Assembly: GCA_040080145.1 (NCBI GenBank)
Contig: JBEBJA010000186.1
Span: forward strand, 1 to 54,217
From: JANXVY01 sp040080145
GTDB taxonomy: Bacteria > Pseudomonadota > Alphaproteobacteria > Rhizobiales > Hyphomicrobiaceae
DNA: 54,217 bases
Direction of reading: 5' to 3'
Part shown: piece by piece, positions 42,394 through 50,864 of the stretch
Layout of the letters: the number at the start of each line of letters is the position of its first letter
Numbering within the stretch: the first letter of the stretch is position 1
Notes under the pieces: generated by a model
What the model was told of the DNA's origin: nothing
Database searches by the model: none
What the model saw: the letters and a program-made list of their open reading frames with translations, nothing else
Made by a program: the position numbers and the translations under genes

Positions 42394-42430
42394 TAAACCA
42401 AGCCGCATAAGTACTGATTTATGAGGTTTA
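42394..42430. repeat. ATACCAAA / CATAA hairpin repeat, second copy
   Basis: TAAACC (42394-42399) pairs with GGTTTA (42425-42430) and CATAA (42406-42410) with TTATG (42419-42423), followed by GTATCCGCGCCT as in the copy at 3299-3338. Confidence 0.6.
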
Positions 42431-42478
42431 GTATCCGCGCCTGGGGTCGGTGGGGCGCCACGCGCAAAGAATCGAGAA

Positions 42479-42529
42479 TACCAGTCCGCAGCCTGTGAAA
42501 CGAAGAGTTAAAACTTCTGCGGACTGGTA
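42479..42529 (-). terminator. 13-bp inverted repeat downstream of the SRPBCC gene
   Basis: TACCAGTCCGCAG (42479-42491) is the exact inverse of CTGCGGACTGGTA (42517-42529), with a 25-base loop. It lies 74 bases past the SRPBCC stop on the minus strand. There is no T run, so it may be a factor-dependent terminator, an mRNA end or a protein site. Confidence 0.4.
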
Positions 42530-42603
42530 ATCTATGGTGTCAAATACAATAAACCCCGGCAATGGAATTGCCAGAGCTTATCTGTTCGGACTGTAAAGAC
42601 CAA

Positions 42604-43362
42604 TTATGGCTTTTTCGGTTGCGGCGCTGCTGTCATAGCGGCCTTTGCCTTCTCGTAGGCAGCCTTGGCAGCCTCAGCCGCAGCCTTGGCCTTTTCTGCG
42701 ATCATGACCTTGGTCTTGGCAAACTTCTCCATCGCCGCCAGCTTGGCTACCTCAAGGCGCTTGCGCCGCTCTTCGCGTGCCTTAAGCCGCGCTTCGTCAC
42801 GAGCCGCAGCCGCAGAGATAGCTTTGCTAGCATCCGCAGCAACGACGGTGCCGGCAGTGGCCGCTGCAGGCGAAGGCGAAGCAGGCGCATCAAACTTCAC
42901 ATTGGACTTGATGTTGGTGAGGCCGGCTTGGAAAATCCCGTTGATGACGGCGGCGGCGTCGGCATCCGACTTGCCTTTCGCGGCGTCGAACTTTGCCGTC
43001 CAGACGAGGTCGGTCGTACCAAGGCTGTCGGCCTTGGCCGTCAGGGTTGCCTTGTAGTTCTTGACCGGAAGCGGGCTTTCGATGATGTCATATGAATAGG
43101 TATTCTTGCCGGTCTTCGTGACCTTTTCTAGGATTTTGCCGCCATCCTTCAAGGTCAGCGTCCGGAACCCGCGCTTGCCAGGCTGGCAGGACGCGACCGC
43201 CGGATGCCAGTCCTTGATTGCGCACCATTCACCCACTTTTGCCCAGACCGCAGCTGGAGCCGCCTTGATTTCCGCAGCCTGACGAACCTCTACAGCCCCA
43301 GCGGTCTGTATGCCGCATGCTGCAATGCTCGCAAGAGCCGCCAATAGTTTGAGGACCTTCAT
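42604..43362 (-). CDS. SRPBCC-fold protein with an Ala/Lys-rich tail, exported
   Basis: A 252-residue protein starting at the ATG at 43362 (GGAG upstream) with a signal peptide (about 1-23, ending AGA). Residues about 25-165 form an SRPBCC (polyketide cyclase-like) domain: IKAAPAAVWAKVGEWCAIKDWHPAV, LKDGGKILEKV and YSYDIIESPLPVKNYKATLTA. The last 85 residues are a low-complexity Ala/Lys/Glu-rich helix. The domain binds a hydrophobic ligand in other proteins; nothing fixes the ligand here. Confidence 0.78.
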   Translation of the reverse strand: MKVLKLLAALASIAACGIQTAGAVEVRQAAEIKAAPAAVWAKVGEWCAIKDWHPAVASCQPGKRGFRTLTLKDGGKILEKVTKTGKNTYSYDIIESPLPVKNYKATLTAKADSLGTTDLVWTAKFDAAKGKSDADAAAVINGIFQAGLTNIKSNVKFDAPASPSPAAATAGTVVAADASKAISAAAARDEARLKAREERRKRLEVAKLAAMEKFAKTKVMIAEKAKAAAEAAKAAYEKAKAAMTAAPQPKKP

Positions 43363-43606
43363 GTCGTGTCTCCGCAGAACTGTTCGGGTTTGGTGCAAAG
43401 TACCGCCTGCCCGACTACGAGCGCTATCAATACGTTAGCGCCATTGCTTGTGTGAACAATTAAATCGAGGGTCTGTCAATACCGTTAGGGTAAAAGCCTG
43501 ACAATCCTTTCGCGATGCTGGTTGCGTTCCGCATTGCCTCTTTTTCAACGAGGTGCCTTGTCCTAAATCGTCCTGCGAAAAGTTTGCGCGCAGGAGACGT
43601 ACGACG

Positions 43607-45046
43607 ATGATCCGATTTGCTGGTTCCGCCCGTTATGTTGCAGTGTGGGGGCTGGTTGGTGTCCTGCTGACCGGATTTGCTGCCTCCGGCTTCGCGCAAC
43701 GCGCCGCGCCGCGCCAGGTTCCGCCCACCCGTGAGGTGGCCCAGTATTCGTTTGCTCCAATCGTCCGTACTGCGGCCCCTGCCGTCGTCAACGTGTACGT
43801 CCGCTCCCGGGTCAAGACGTTTGCATCCCCCTTCGCCAACGATCCCTTCTTTGAACGCTTCTTCGGTGGCCGCTTTGGAGGCCAACCCTCCGAGCGTGTT
43901 CAATCATCCCTTGGCTCCGGTGTGATCGTCAATTCCAGCGGCATCGTCGTGACCAATTCCCATGTCGTCAGAGCCTCTGGCGAGACCGAAATCCGCGTCG
44001 CGCTGACCGACAAGCGCGAGTTCGACGCCAAAGTCATTGCACAAGACGAAAAGAACGACATTGCAATCCTCAAGATCGAAGGCGGCGATGCCCAGTTTCC
44101 GTTCCTGGCCTTTGAAGACAGTGATACTCTGGAAGTCGGCGATCTTGTCCTCGCCATCGGCAATCCGTTCGGGGTCGGCCAGACGGTGACGAGTGGCATC
44201 GTATCTGCCCTTGCCCGCTCCGAAATCGGCGCGTCCGATAGTCAGGTCTTTATCCAGACCGACGCTGCCATCAATCCCGGCAACTCCGGCGGCGCACTTG
44301 TCGATATGTCGGGCAAGCTCGTTGCCATCAACACGGCGATCTTCTCCCGCTCCGGAGGATCGCACGGCATCGGGTTTGCCATTCCCTCAAACCTCGTGCG
44401 AGTCTATCTCGAAAGCGCGCTGTCGGGCAAAAAGCTAGAGCGGCCCTGGCTTGGTGCCAAGCTCGAAGGAGTTACCCGTGAGATCGCCGAAGGGCTCAGT
44501 CTTGATCGGATCACCGGCGCCATCGTTACGCGCGTCAACAATGTTGGACCCGCCGCTGACGCCGGTCTGAAGCCTGGCGACGTGATTCTGCGTGTCGACG
44601 GCTTTGAAGCAACCGATGGCCGCGGTGTGCTCTACCGGCTCCAAACCAAAGGCGTCGGCAACACCGTGCAGCTTGATGTCATGCGAAACCGTAAGCCTGT
44701 CACTCTGACGCTTGTGTTGAAGCCCGCACCTCTGCCAACGAAAGACGACTTGCGCAACCTGTCGGGTAAGCACCCGCTCGACGGCGCGCGCGTAGCAAAC
44801 GTGCTCCCAAGCGTTGCCGATGAATTCGCCATCGACGAAACATCCGGCGCTGTCATCGTCTCCGTCCGGCAAGGTTCAGTTGCCGCCCGGCTGGGGTTTC
44901 AGCCCGGCGACGTCGTCATAAGTGTCGGACAGCAAGTAATCTCAGGCGTCGCCGACCTGGAAGCAGCCATCCGCGAGCGCCAGCGCATTTGGGAACTCGG
45001 CGTCAAGCGGGGAGGCCAGTTGCGCCAGCTTCAAGTTCCAGGCTAG
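43607..45046 (+). CDS. Periplasmic Deg (DegP/DegQ-type) serine protease
   Basis: A 479-residue protease starting at the ATG at 43607, with GGAG 9 bases upstream, and a signal peptide (about 1-30, ending GFAQ). The triad is His119 (TNSHVV), Asp151 (KNDIAIL) and Ser227 (PGNSGGAL). The PFFERFFGG stretch near residue 80 is the LA-loop signature. Two PDZ domains follow (about 285-375 and 395-470: GLKPGDVILRVDG, GFQPGDVVISVGQ). It degrades or refolds damaged envelope proteins. The stop codon lies inside the first unit of a 15-bp tandem repeat, so the terminal QVPG is coded by repeat sequence. Confidence 0.92.
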   Translation: MIRFAGSARYVAVWGLVGVLLTGFAASGFAQRAAPRQVPPTREVAQYSFAPIVRTAAPAVVNVYVRSRVKTFASPFANDPFFERFFGGRFGGQPSERVQSSLGSGVIVNSSGIVVTNSHVVRASGETEIRVALTDKREFDAKVIAQDEKNDIAILKIEGGDAQFPFLAFEDSDTLEVGDLVLAIGNPFGVGQTVTSGIVSALARSEIGASDSQVFIQTDAAINPGNSGGALVDMSGKLVAINTAIFSRSGGSHGIGFAIPSNLVRVYLESALSGKKLERPWLGAKLEGVTREIAEGLSLDRITGAIVTRVNNVGPAADAGLKPGDVILRVDGFEATDGRGVLYRLQTKGVGNTVQLDVMRNRKPVTLTLVLKPAPLPTKDDLRNLSGKHPLDGARVANVLPSVADEFAIDETSGAVIVSVRQGSVAARLGFQPGDVVISVGQQVISGVADLEAAIRERQRIWELGVKRGGQLRQLQVPG

Positions 45047-45106
45047 CAAGTACCAGGCTAGCAAGTACCAGGCTAGCAAGCTCCAGGCTAGCAAGCTCCA
45101 GGCTAG
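45032..45106. repeat. 15-bp tandem repeat containing the stop codon
   Basis: Five tandem units of consensus CAAGTACCAGGCTAG. The first unit codes for the last four residues and the TAG stop of the protease gene. Each later unit would read Gln-Val/Ala-Pro-Gly-stop in the same frame. A sixth, partial unit (CTAGCAAGCTCCAG) continues at 45333 after the element that interrupts the array. Confidence 0.85.
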
Positions 45107-45332
45107 TGTTCCGACTCTAACGCTTGGTTCCCACTCCAACACACAACAAACGTCATGGCCGCGAAGGCGGCCACCCACGACAAGTTTCAGCAAGACTGGA
45201 GCAAAAACTGCCAACGCCCTTAGATGTAACGAATTTCTTGCTCTTGCCGGCGTCGATAGATGTCGTGGGTGGCCGCCTTCGCGGCCATGACGAAAATGGA
45301 TAGACTGGGAACCATCTGTTTGACCCGGAACA
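45107..45332. mobile_element. Candidate MITE with nested inverted repeats
   Basis: 226 bp bounded by TGTTCCG and CGGAACA and flanked on both sides by CTAG. Inside, GGTTCCCA pairs with TGGGAACC, and a perfect 32-bp inverted repeat has arms 45151-45182 and 45261-45292. No coding capacity. It splits the 15-bp tandem array, which shows that it was inserted. CTAG flanks recall IS5-family (IS427-like) targets; that link is inference. Confidence 0.65.
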
Positions 45333-45376
45333 CTAGCAAGCTCCAGACGATGGCCCTTCAATGCGGGGTCTGCGCG

Positions 45377-45787
45377 CTATTTCTCTGCAAGCCCCAAAAT
45401 AATGGCGCGCAGCTCAGGTTCTGCAATTGCTTCGGCAGCATCTGTTATGCTGAACCAAGCCCGTTCGCGCTCACGCGCCTCCGGCCAAGTGTCGAAGACT
45501 TCGGCAACTTTCATAAGGTATACGGTTACATCGAGCGCAATCACGTCTGAACGGCGTCGCTTGTCGTACGTGAACGATCCAAGCGCCTTTTCATCAAGCA
45601 AGCCTTTGACGCCGGCCTCTTCCCAAGCCTCTTCAGCCGCAGCCAGATGGTCAGCCAGGTTGCGCATCGGCCAACCCTTGGGAATGACCCAACGGTGCGT
45701 CTCGCGCGACGTAACAAGCAAGATCTCAAGTTGCCCGTCCAAACCGCGCCGTGTGGGAAGTGCAGCGATCTGATTTGTTGGCTTCAT
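45377..45787 (-). CDS. Nudix hydrolase
   Basis: A Nudix-domain protein; the ATG at 45787 (MKPTNQIAALP) gives 136 residues, matching where the domain begins, but a longer form from 45895 cannot be excluded. The Nudix region GWPMRNLADHLAAAEEAWEEAGV retains the EEAG metal site, but the first Glu is Leu and Arg is Glu, as in the diphosphoinositol-polyphosphate-type group with a GWP start. It should cleave nucleoside-diphosphate-linked or polyphosphate substrates. Alone between the MITE and the DUF1134 gene. Confidence 0.82.
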   Translation of the reverse strand: MKPTNQIAALPTRRGLDGQLEILLVTSRETHRWVIPKGWPMRNLADHLAAAEEAWEEAGVKGLLDEKALGSFTYDKRRRSDVIALDVTVYLMKVAEVFDTWPEARERERAWFSITDAAEAIAEPELRAIILGLAEK

Positions 45788-45981
45788 GCGGCGCTTGGGA
45801 ATAACGAGTGTCTCCTTTCCTACGATGGCTTGCTGCCGCCTGGGACACCGCCTCTCATCAAAATGAGCATAAGACCGCGTTCCGAACTGCCGCATACATG
45901 CCCGTGTGTAGGCTCCTTCCTGCCCCTTTGTGAACGATTATTTACACGTTAACGCCTCCGTTGCCGGGACGCCACGCGACA

Positions 45982-47307
45982 TTAAAATGGGTTCCAGGTT
46001 TGCGTCGGCGTGAACCGGAGATAGCCGATATTTGCGCCCACGCGCATGCCGATGCCGGACCGAATCGGCGCAAGGACCATCCCGCCGCCGCCCAGCAGCG
46101 TCAGCCCCACCCCGCCAACCACAAAAGCAGACCCATCCAAGCCGGTGAACACCCGAAACAAGTCGCTAGGCTGCCTCATCTTGTAGACCAGGAACATGGT
46201 CCGGGCACCAGCCGCACCGACGTCGAAGCCAACCGAGGGGCCATGCCAGTAGATCTTCTGTGTGCCACCCGTACGCACATAGAGCGTGCCGTCCCCGTAG
46301 CGCAATCCGCCCAGAAACGCGCCGCCGCCTTCCTGCCCTAGGATATAGCCCGTCGGCCGCCCCGTGTTCTTGAAAGCATGCTCGATCACCGACGCAAGGC
46401 TGGTTGATACGGTGCCGAAAAACCCGCGCGTCGCATCGCGGATCTCGTCGATCGTATAACCGTCGTCAGGTTCCAATGGCACAGTCGGCACCATAGGTGC
46501 GCTGGGCCGCAGCACATTGGGGTTTGGCTGCGGCGAAACCGGCAACATCGCCACGTCCGCCGGAATGGGAGCTGGCGGCCCCGGCTTGGGTGCGGCCTGA
46601 TCGGTCGACGTGTCCCAGGACGGCGTTGCCATGGGCCTTTTGGAAGGCGGAGCAATTGGCGGTGCTTTGGCAACTGTCGCTGCCGCACGCTCGTCAGGTC
46701 GAGCAGGTGAAGCCGGCTTCCCTGCGTCGTTGGCAGGTTGCGCATCCTTCGGCGGAGCAGCCGAAAGCGCTACCGCCGGCGCAAACGGCTTGGTCGCAAC
46801 GTCCGCGTCGATCTTCGAAACGAGGTACGTGCTCTTCGCCTTCATGACGGCCAGCAGTTCAATGCCGGCTGTCTTGAGTTCCTCAAGTTTGGCACAATCA
46901 ACGGGCTGTCCAGGTTCGAGGCGGCCAAGTGTGTCGATCCTGGCCAGTAAGGAGTTTGCGGTCTCATCGAGCTTGGAAATACGATCATCCTGCAGGTACA
47001 TAATGGCGCTGTCTTCTGCGTCCTGCTCACTCCAACCCTTCTTTGCGGCCAGCACCTTCATCCTGGCTTGTAATCTTGGTGCAGCCTCGAGGTTATACGT
47101 TCGCAACGATGCCCCCGCGCTATCAACCGCAGCGCCGAAGTCTTCCGGCTTACAGGCCTGAGCAGATGCGACCGCGCCATTGAGCGTCAGACCCGCCAGC
47201 ACACCGACGGCAAATTTCACGAAAAGCGCCGTGCGAAAACATCGACCATTTCGCCCTGCACGCGCCAAGCGCGGAAGAGCAACAGGGGATAAGGACTTCA
47301 ATTTCAT
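45982..47307 (-). CDS. DUF1134 (EipA-like) envelope protein
   Basis: A 441-residue protein from the ATG at 47307; a TTG at 47340 is less likely. The basic N-terminus leads to a long signal or anchor (LFVKFAVGVLAGLTLNGAVA). A middle helical domain (about 50-150, with CKPEDF and DCAKLEEL) and a Pro/Ala-rich linker precede DUF1134 (about 285-441): IDEIRDATRGFFGTVSTSLA, RPTGYILGQEGGGAFLGGLR, TLYVRTGGTQKIYWHGPSVG and RVGANIGYLRF. EipA of Brucella is a periplasmic barrel needed for envelope integrity. Here the long N-terminal extension is additional. A NodB deacetylase gene lies just upstream. Confidence 0.85.
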   Translation of the reverse strand: MKLKSLSPVALPRLARAGRNGRCFRTALFVKFAVGVLAGLTLNGAVASAQACKPEDFGAAVDSAGASLRTYNLEAAPRLQARMKVLAAKKGWSEQDAEDSAIMYLQDDRISKLDETANSLLARIDTLGRLEPGQPVDCAKLEELKTAGIELLAVMKAKSTYLVSKIDADVATKPFAPAVALSAAPPKDAQPANDAGKPASPARPDERAAATVAKAPPIAPPSKRPMATPSWDTSTDQAAPKPGPPAPIPADVAMLPVSPQPNPNVLRPSAPMVPTVPLEPDDGYTIDEIRDATRGFFGTVSTSLASVIEHAFKNTGRPTGYILGQEGGGAFLGGLRYGDGTLYVRTGGTQKIYWHGPSVGFDVGAAGARTMFLVYKMRQPSDLFRVFTGLDGSAFVVGGVGLTLLGGGGMVLAPIRSGIGMRVGANIGYLRFTPTQTWNPF

Positions 47308-47371
47308 GGCCTGCTGCCTCAACGCCTGAATGATGCTCAACCTAATCCTGTATTTGGCACAGGGAATAAGC

Positions 47372-47406
47372 CAAAAAAACTGCCGCCAAATCTGATTGGC
47401 GGCAGT
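47372..47406 (-). terminator. Intrinsic terminator of the NodB deacetylase gene
   Basis: On the minus strand ACTGCCGCCAA, a 6-base loop and TTGGCGGCAGT (11-bp perfect stem, 47379-47406) are followed by a run of seven T's. It lies 35 bases after the stop codon at 47441. A textbook rho-independent terminator and the clearest in the window. Confidence 0.88.
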
Positions 47407-47440
47407 CTGTAGTATCTAGACGGTGAGTGTGTGGCGCAAA

Positions 47441-48400
47441 CTACTCGCCCGCAATTGTCTTGATGACGCTGCTGGGAGCTTGGCCCGCTGCAGCACCGGC
47501 TACAAATCCGCGTGAACCCTTTTCCATGTCGGCATCGAACGATGCCAGCGTCGCGGCGGGAGCCTTGGATTTAAGGTGCACGACCTTGTAGCCCTTCGCC
47601 TTCAGTTCAGCCAGCAAGGCGGGAATTGCTGCGGCAGTCACCTTCTGGAAGTCGTGCATGAGCACGATGCCCTTGCCCTTCTTCTCCAACTTTTCCATCA
47701 CGGTCTTCACGACCGCCTCGGGCTTTTTGCCGTGTTTAAAGTCAAAGCTGTCGATATCGGTCGAAAAAATGCCCACGTTCCGGCTGCCCAGATACGCTTC
47801 CATATCCGGCGGCCCCTTGAGCTGCGGGAACCGGAAGAACGACGCCGGTGCGCCAGCTAGCGCCAGCTTGACTGCGCTGAAACCCTTTTCGATTTCTTCC
47901 TTGGCCTGATCAGGCTGTAATTTGGAAAGATCCACGTGAGACCACGTGTGCGTGCCAACGGTATGGCCAGCCGCCGCGACCGACCGCAGAATCTCCGGGT
48001 GATACAGAGCATGCTTGCCGATCGTGAAGAACGTCGCCTTCGTGCAATGGTTCGCCAGTGCCTCAAGAACCGCCTTCGTCGTTCCCGGCCACGGACCGTC
48101 ATCAAACGTCAGCACCACTTCCTTGTTCTGCAGAAAGTCGTAGGCCTTGTAATGTTCAAAGCCGAAGCCCGGTCCGCCGGTCGTGTCGATTTCGACGACG
48201 CGGGAAACCCCCAATCCATCCGGATTTGCAGCGCACGGCGGAATTTTGGCAACCGGAGCAGCAGCAGCGGCAGCAGCCGGCGGAGTTCCAGCCTTCGCGG
48301 CCGTTGCCGCCGCAGGCTTGGCAGGCTCAGCGGCCTGCGCGGCGAGCAATCCACCGGCGAGCGTGAGCCCTGTCGTCATAACTAGTAGCCACGAGCGCAT
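47441..48400 (-). CDS. Exported polysaccharide deacetylase (NodB domain)
   Basis: A 319-residue protein starting at the ATG at 48400 (AAAGG upstream). A signal peptide (about 1-23) and an Ala/Pro-rich segment precede a NodB domain (about 90-270): VVLTFDDGPWPGTTKAVLEA with the metal-binding Asp pair, GHTVGTHTWSHVDLSKL with the two metal-binding His residues, and GIVLMHDFQ near the end. It removes acetyl groups from N-acetylglucosamine-type glycans in the periplasm, perhaps peptidoglycan or a surface polymer. The terminator at 47372-47406 isolates it from the DUF1134 gene. Confidence 0.9.
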   Translation of the reverse strand: MRSWLLVMTTGLTLAGGLLAAQAAEPAKPAAATAAKAGTPPAAAAAAAPVAKIPPCAANPDGLGVSRVVEIDTTGGPGFGFEHYKAYDFLQNKEVVLTFDDGPWPGTTKAVLEALANHCTKATFFTIGKHALYHPEILRSVAAAGHTVGTHTWSHVDLSKLQPDQAKEEIEKGFSAVKLALAGAPASFFRFPQLKGPPDMEAYLGSRNVGIFSTDIDSFDFKHGKKPEAVVKTVMEKLEKKGKGIVLMHDFQKVTAAAIPALLAELKAKGYKVVHLKSKAPAATLASFDADMEKGSRGFVAGAAAGQAPSSVIKTIAGE

Positions 48401-48548
48401 AGATAGGCCTTTCTCAAATGAATCACACAATTATGTCTGATTCGGACGCCGTGCGAGTGTCGATACACTTCAACGAGCAACTTAACGGCAAAACCATGTC
48501 GCCGGTGAAGCACCGTGTCACAATTTTGTGCCTCAGAGCCGCGCTATG

Positions 48549-49067
48549 TCAGTCGGGCTGATGATTGTCGGCCATCCGCGGCGTGCTGGCATCGCCACGA
48601 TCGTCGACCTTGGGCGCATCCGGCTGCAGAACGTCGGCAATTTTCATCATCGCATTGCGCACGGCGTCGGCTTCCTGCGCAGTCACCACTCCCATAATCG
48701 TCGAGACGATACGGGCATGCTCTTTGATGGCCCGTTCCGTGACGGTACGCCCTTCCAGCGTCAGCGATACGAGCCGCACGCGCGCATCGGTCGCATGCTT
48801 CACGCGCTCGATTAGCCCCTTGCGCTCCAGCACGGCAAGCAGCGCCGACACGTTGCTCTTTGCCACCAGCAACCGTCGCGCAAGGACCTGTTGCGAAAGC
48901 CCTTCGTCGCGTGCCACGTTCGCCAGCACATCGTAATGCGCCACTTCAAGGCCGAGAGGCACCAAGGCCTGAGCCATGACTCGCTGGAACAGCTGCGTTG
49001 TGCGCGCCACCGCAAGCCAAGCCTCATAACCAGGAATTGTGTCCAATATCGTCGGCTTCTTGTTCAT
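48549..49067 (-). CDS. MarR family transcriptional regulator
   Basis: A 172-residue protein with the winged-helix MarR fold: EVAHYDVLANVARDEGLSQQ, LARRLLVAKSNVSALLAVLERKGLI (recognition helix) and RVKHATDARVRLVSLTLEG (wing). MarR proteins are dimeric repressors released by small phenolic or oxidant ligands. No typical target gene (efflux pump) is adjacent, and no clear ribosome site precedes the ATG. The C-terminal 30 residues are acidic and probably disordered. Confidence 0.88.
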   Translation of the reverse strand: MNKKPTILDTIPGYEAWLAVARTTQLFQRVMAQALVPLGLEVAHYDVLANVARDEGLSQQVLARRLLVAKSNVSALLAVLERKGLIERVKHATDARVRLVSLTLEGRTVTERAIKEHARIVSTIMGVVTAQEADAVRNAMMKIADVLQPDAPKVDDRGDASTPRMADNHQPD

Positions 49068-49311
49068 TTGAGATAAGCAATCGGTCTTAAGGAGGTTGAG
49101 AACGCCGGATAAGGGTCGGACGGCGCGTTCAAGGAAGCAATGTTTCCCTCAGAATATGCCGAATCGCGCTGATGGTCCTCATTCGCCTAGAGCAGTTTCC
49201 AAACGGCGTGAAGCATATTTCCCCCAGCATCCAACAATTTCGATTCCGGCCGCAGGAACCGTGGACTCGTCCTTCGCGATGGCCTGCCGATGAAATCACG
49301 CCTGCGAAGTC
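49068..49311. other. Short intergenic gap
   Basis: 244 bases upstream of the MarR gene and downstream of the coiled-coil gene. No gene, hairpin or repeat stands out. Confidence 0.5.
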
Positions 49312-49590
49312 TCAGTCCAGCCGCTTGCGTGTCGCCGCCAGCGCATCGGCCATGAGAGTTGGCATATCGTCTCGCAAGCTCCAAACTTGTGTGTTCATGA
49401 AATCCAGGCGGTTCACGAGCCGGTCCATAGTCGCCATGTTCAAATCGAATCGCTTCAGCATCGCATCTCGCAGCGCAACGAGCTCAGGACCAACGCATGC
49501 CAAATCCTTCGTCATCCCGTTGACCGTCTCTTCAAGATCGCAAATCCTCCGCTTCAAATCGCCAATTTCAGCTTCAACATCCATGCCCAT
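49312..49590 (-). CDS. Small coiled-coil protein
   Basis: A 92-residue protein from the ATG at 49590 with a perfect AGGAGG ribosome site 7 bases upstream; the longer frame reaching 50025 is the antisense of the neighbouring Ala-rich gene. The sequence is heptad-like (AEIGDLKRRICDLEETVNGM, ALRDAMLKRFDLNMATMDRL), predicted to be a single long helix or helical hairpin. No family recognised. Confidence 0.75.
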   Translation of the reverse strand: MGMDVEAEIGDLKRRICDLEETVNGMTKDLACVGPELVALRDAMLKRFDLNMATMDRLVNRLDFMNTQVWSLRDDMPTLMADALAATRKRLD

Positions 49591-49753
49591 CCAAGCGCCT
49601 CCTGCTTCAATGCGAACATTAGCAGAACAAAACAGATGACGCAATGCTCCGCATTGAGAATATAACGCGCCGTTGATTGTGGGGTGAGGCCGAACGCGGC
49701 ACGAAGGGGCGAGCGACCTCGCCCCTCGCCCCAGGATGCTCACACTGGCAGGG

Positions 49754-50302
49754 TTACTGGACCTTTGCCTTAGCCGGTGCGGATGTCGTGGCCGCCGCCG
49801 CCGGAGCAGCGGCCTTCTTGGGACCAAGCGAAGCAGCCTTCTTGGGATCAAGCGAAGCACCCTTCTTGGGATCAAGCGAAGCAGCCTTCTTGGGATCAAG
49901 CGCAGCAGCCTTGCGGGCAGCAGCGTCCGCTTCTTTAGCCTTGGCAGCAGCGTCGCGCTTGGCGGCGTTCGCGGCGGCCTGCTTCTCGGCGGCATCTGCC
50001 TTGGCCTTTGCGATGGCTTCGGCACGCGCCGCCTTAGCCTTGGCAGCAGCGTCTGCCTTGGCCTTCGCGGCCTCAGCCTTCTTGAGCACGGCGGCGGCCT
50101 TGGCCTGCGCGGCAGCGTCCGCCTTTGCCTTCACAGCGGCAGCCTTCGCAGCAGCCTGATCGGCGCGCGCCTGTGCGGCAACGGCAGCAGACTTCGCCTT
50201 GTTGGCCTCCGCCTGGGCAGCCGACACAGACTGCGCGGCAGCCGGCGTTGCAAACGCGAGCAGGCAAGCGGCGGCGGCAACAAGGAAACGGTTCGTGCTC
50301 AT
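49754..50302 (-). CDS. Ala/Lys-rich exported protein with LDPKKAAS repeats
   Basis: A 182-residue protein with a signal peptide (about 1-23, ending AAAQ). Residues 24-130 are an Ala/Lys/Glu-rich helix with no hydrophobic core. Four 8-residue repeats follow (consensus LDPKKAAS, 24-bp DNA units). Low complexity, highly basic; possibly periplasmic and surface-binding. No catalytic motif. The function is unknown. Confidence 0.65.
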   Translation of the reverse strand: MSTNRFLVAAAACLLAFATPAAAQSVSAAQAEANKAKSAAVAAQARADQAAAKAAAVKAKADAAAQAKAAAVLKKAEAAKAKADAAAKAKAARAEAIAKAKADAAEKQAAANAAKRDAAAKAKEADAAARKAAALDPKKAASLDPKKGASLDPKKAASLGPKKAAAPAAAATTSAPAKAKVQ

Positions 50303-50472
50303 GTGATGAATTCTCCCACGCGATACTGAACTGGCAATCCAGCGCTCACACCGGACCCAATGACCCCTGTACCCTTATGGTTCACAGGAGACTAACCCTA
50401 GCATTGCACTCATCTGTAGACAAAGTATTTCTGACGCCTGGTCTGCGAAAGTTGCACAGTGCACCGCTGGGC

Positions 50473-50748
50473 TTACGCGCCCTTCTTCACCTCCGCCGCC
50501 CGCCATCGCCGCACGTTCCCCTGCACCGAAAGCGTCCCCACCTCCGCCAGCGCATAGATCCGTGGCGCGATCTCAGCCGACGTCAACGCCAGCCCTTGCG
50601 CCTTGCCCGCATCCACCACCCGCGCGATCAAAATCGCGACCTTGCACGCGTCCGTCGTCGCGCATGACAAGATCAGCGCATCCACCGCCGCATCCTGTTC
50701 CGGCGTCGTCGCAGGTACAGCACTCTCAGTCCCATCAAGCTCGGTCAT
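50473..50748 (-). CDS. Small protein, possibly DUF3658-like
   Basis: A 91-residue soluble protein starting at the ATG at 50748. The C-terminal half, KVAILIARVVDAGKAQ followed by SAEIAPRIYALAEVGTLSVQ and GNVRRWRAAEV, resembles the winged-helix-like end of the DUF3658 family. The N-terminal third is acidic. Assignment is tentative and the function unknown. Confidence 0.6.
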   Translation of the reverse strand: MTELDGTESAVPATTPEQDAAVDALILSCATTDACKVAILIARVVDAGKAQGLALTSAEIAPRIYALAEVGTLSVQGNVRRWRAAEVKKGA

Positions 50749-50864
50749 CGTCCCATTTCATTCAGTTGTTTTCACCACCCCTACCACGAATTCCGCCACG
50801 GCCCCAGCCGCGCACGCTATGGCTCTACAACTTGCGCAATCCTCTAAAACCAGCATCGGAAAAT

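Larger units (their letters stand above)
41711..42603. other. AT-rich gene-less region
   Basis: 893 bases with lower GC than the surroundings and no credible gene on either strand; the longest frame lacks a ribosome site and coding bias. It contains the TAAACC/GGTTTA hairpin repeat (42394-42430) and the inverted repeat at 42479-42529. It may be a decayed insert. Confidence 0.6.

Noticed and set aside
45032..45106. CRISPR array
   Set aside because: The 15-bp units are directly tandem with no spacers, and no cas genes are near.
49591..50025. N-terminal extension of the small coiled-coil gene
   Set aside because: The Arg/Leu/Pro-rich extension is an out-of-frame reading of the Ala/Lys-rich gene, and a perfect ribosome site precedes the ATG at 49590.
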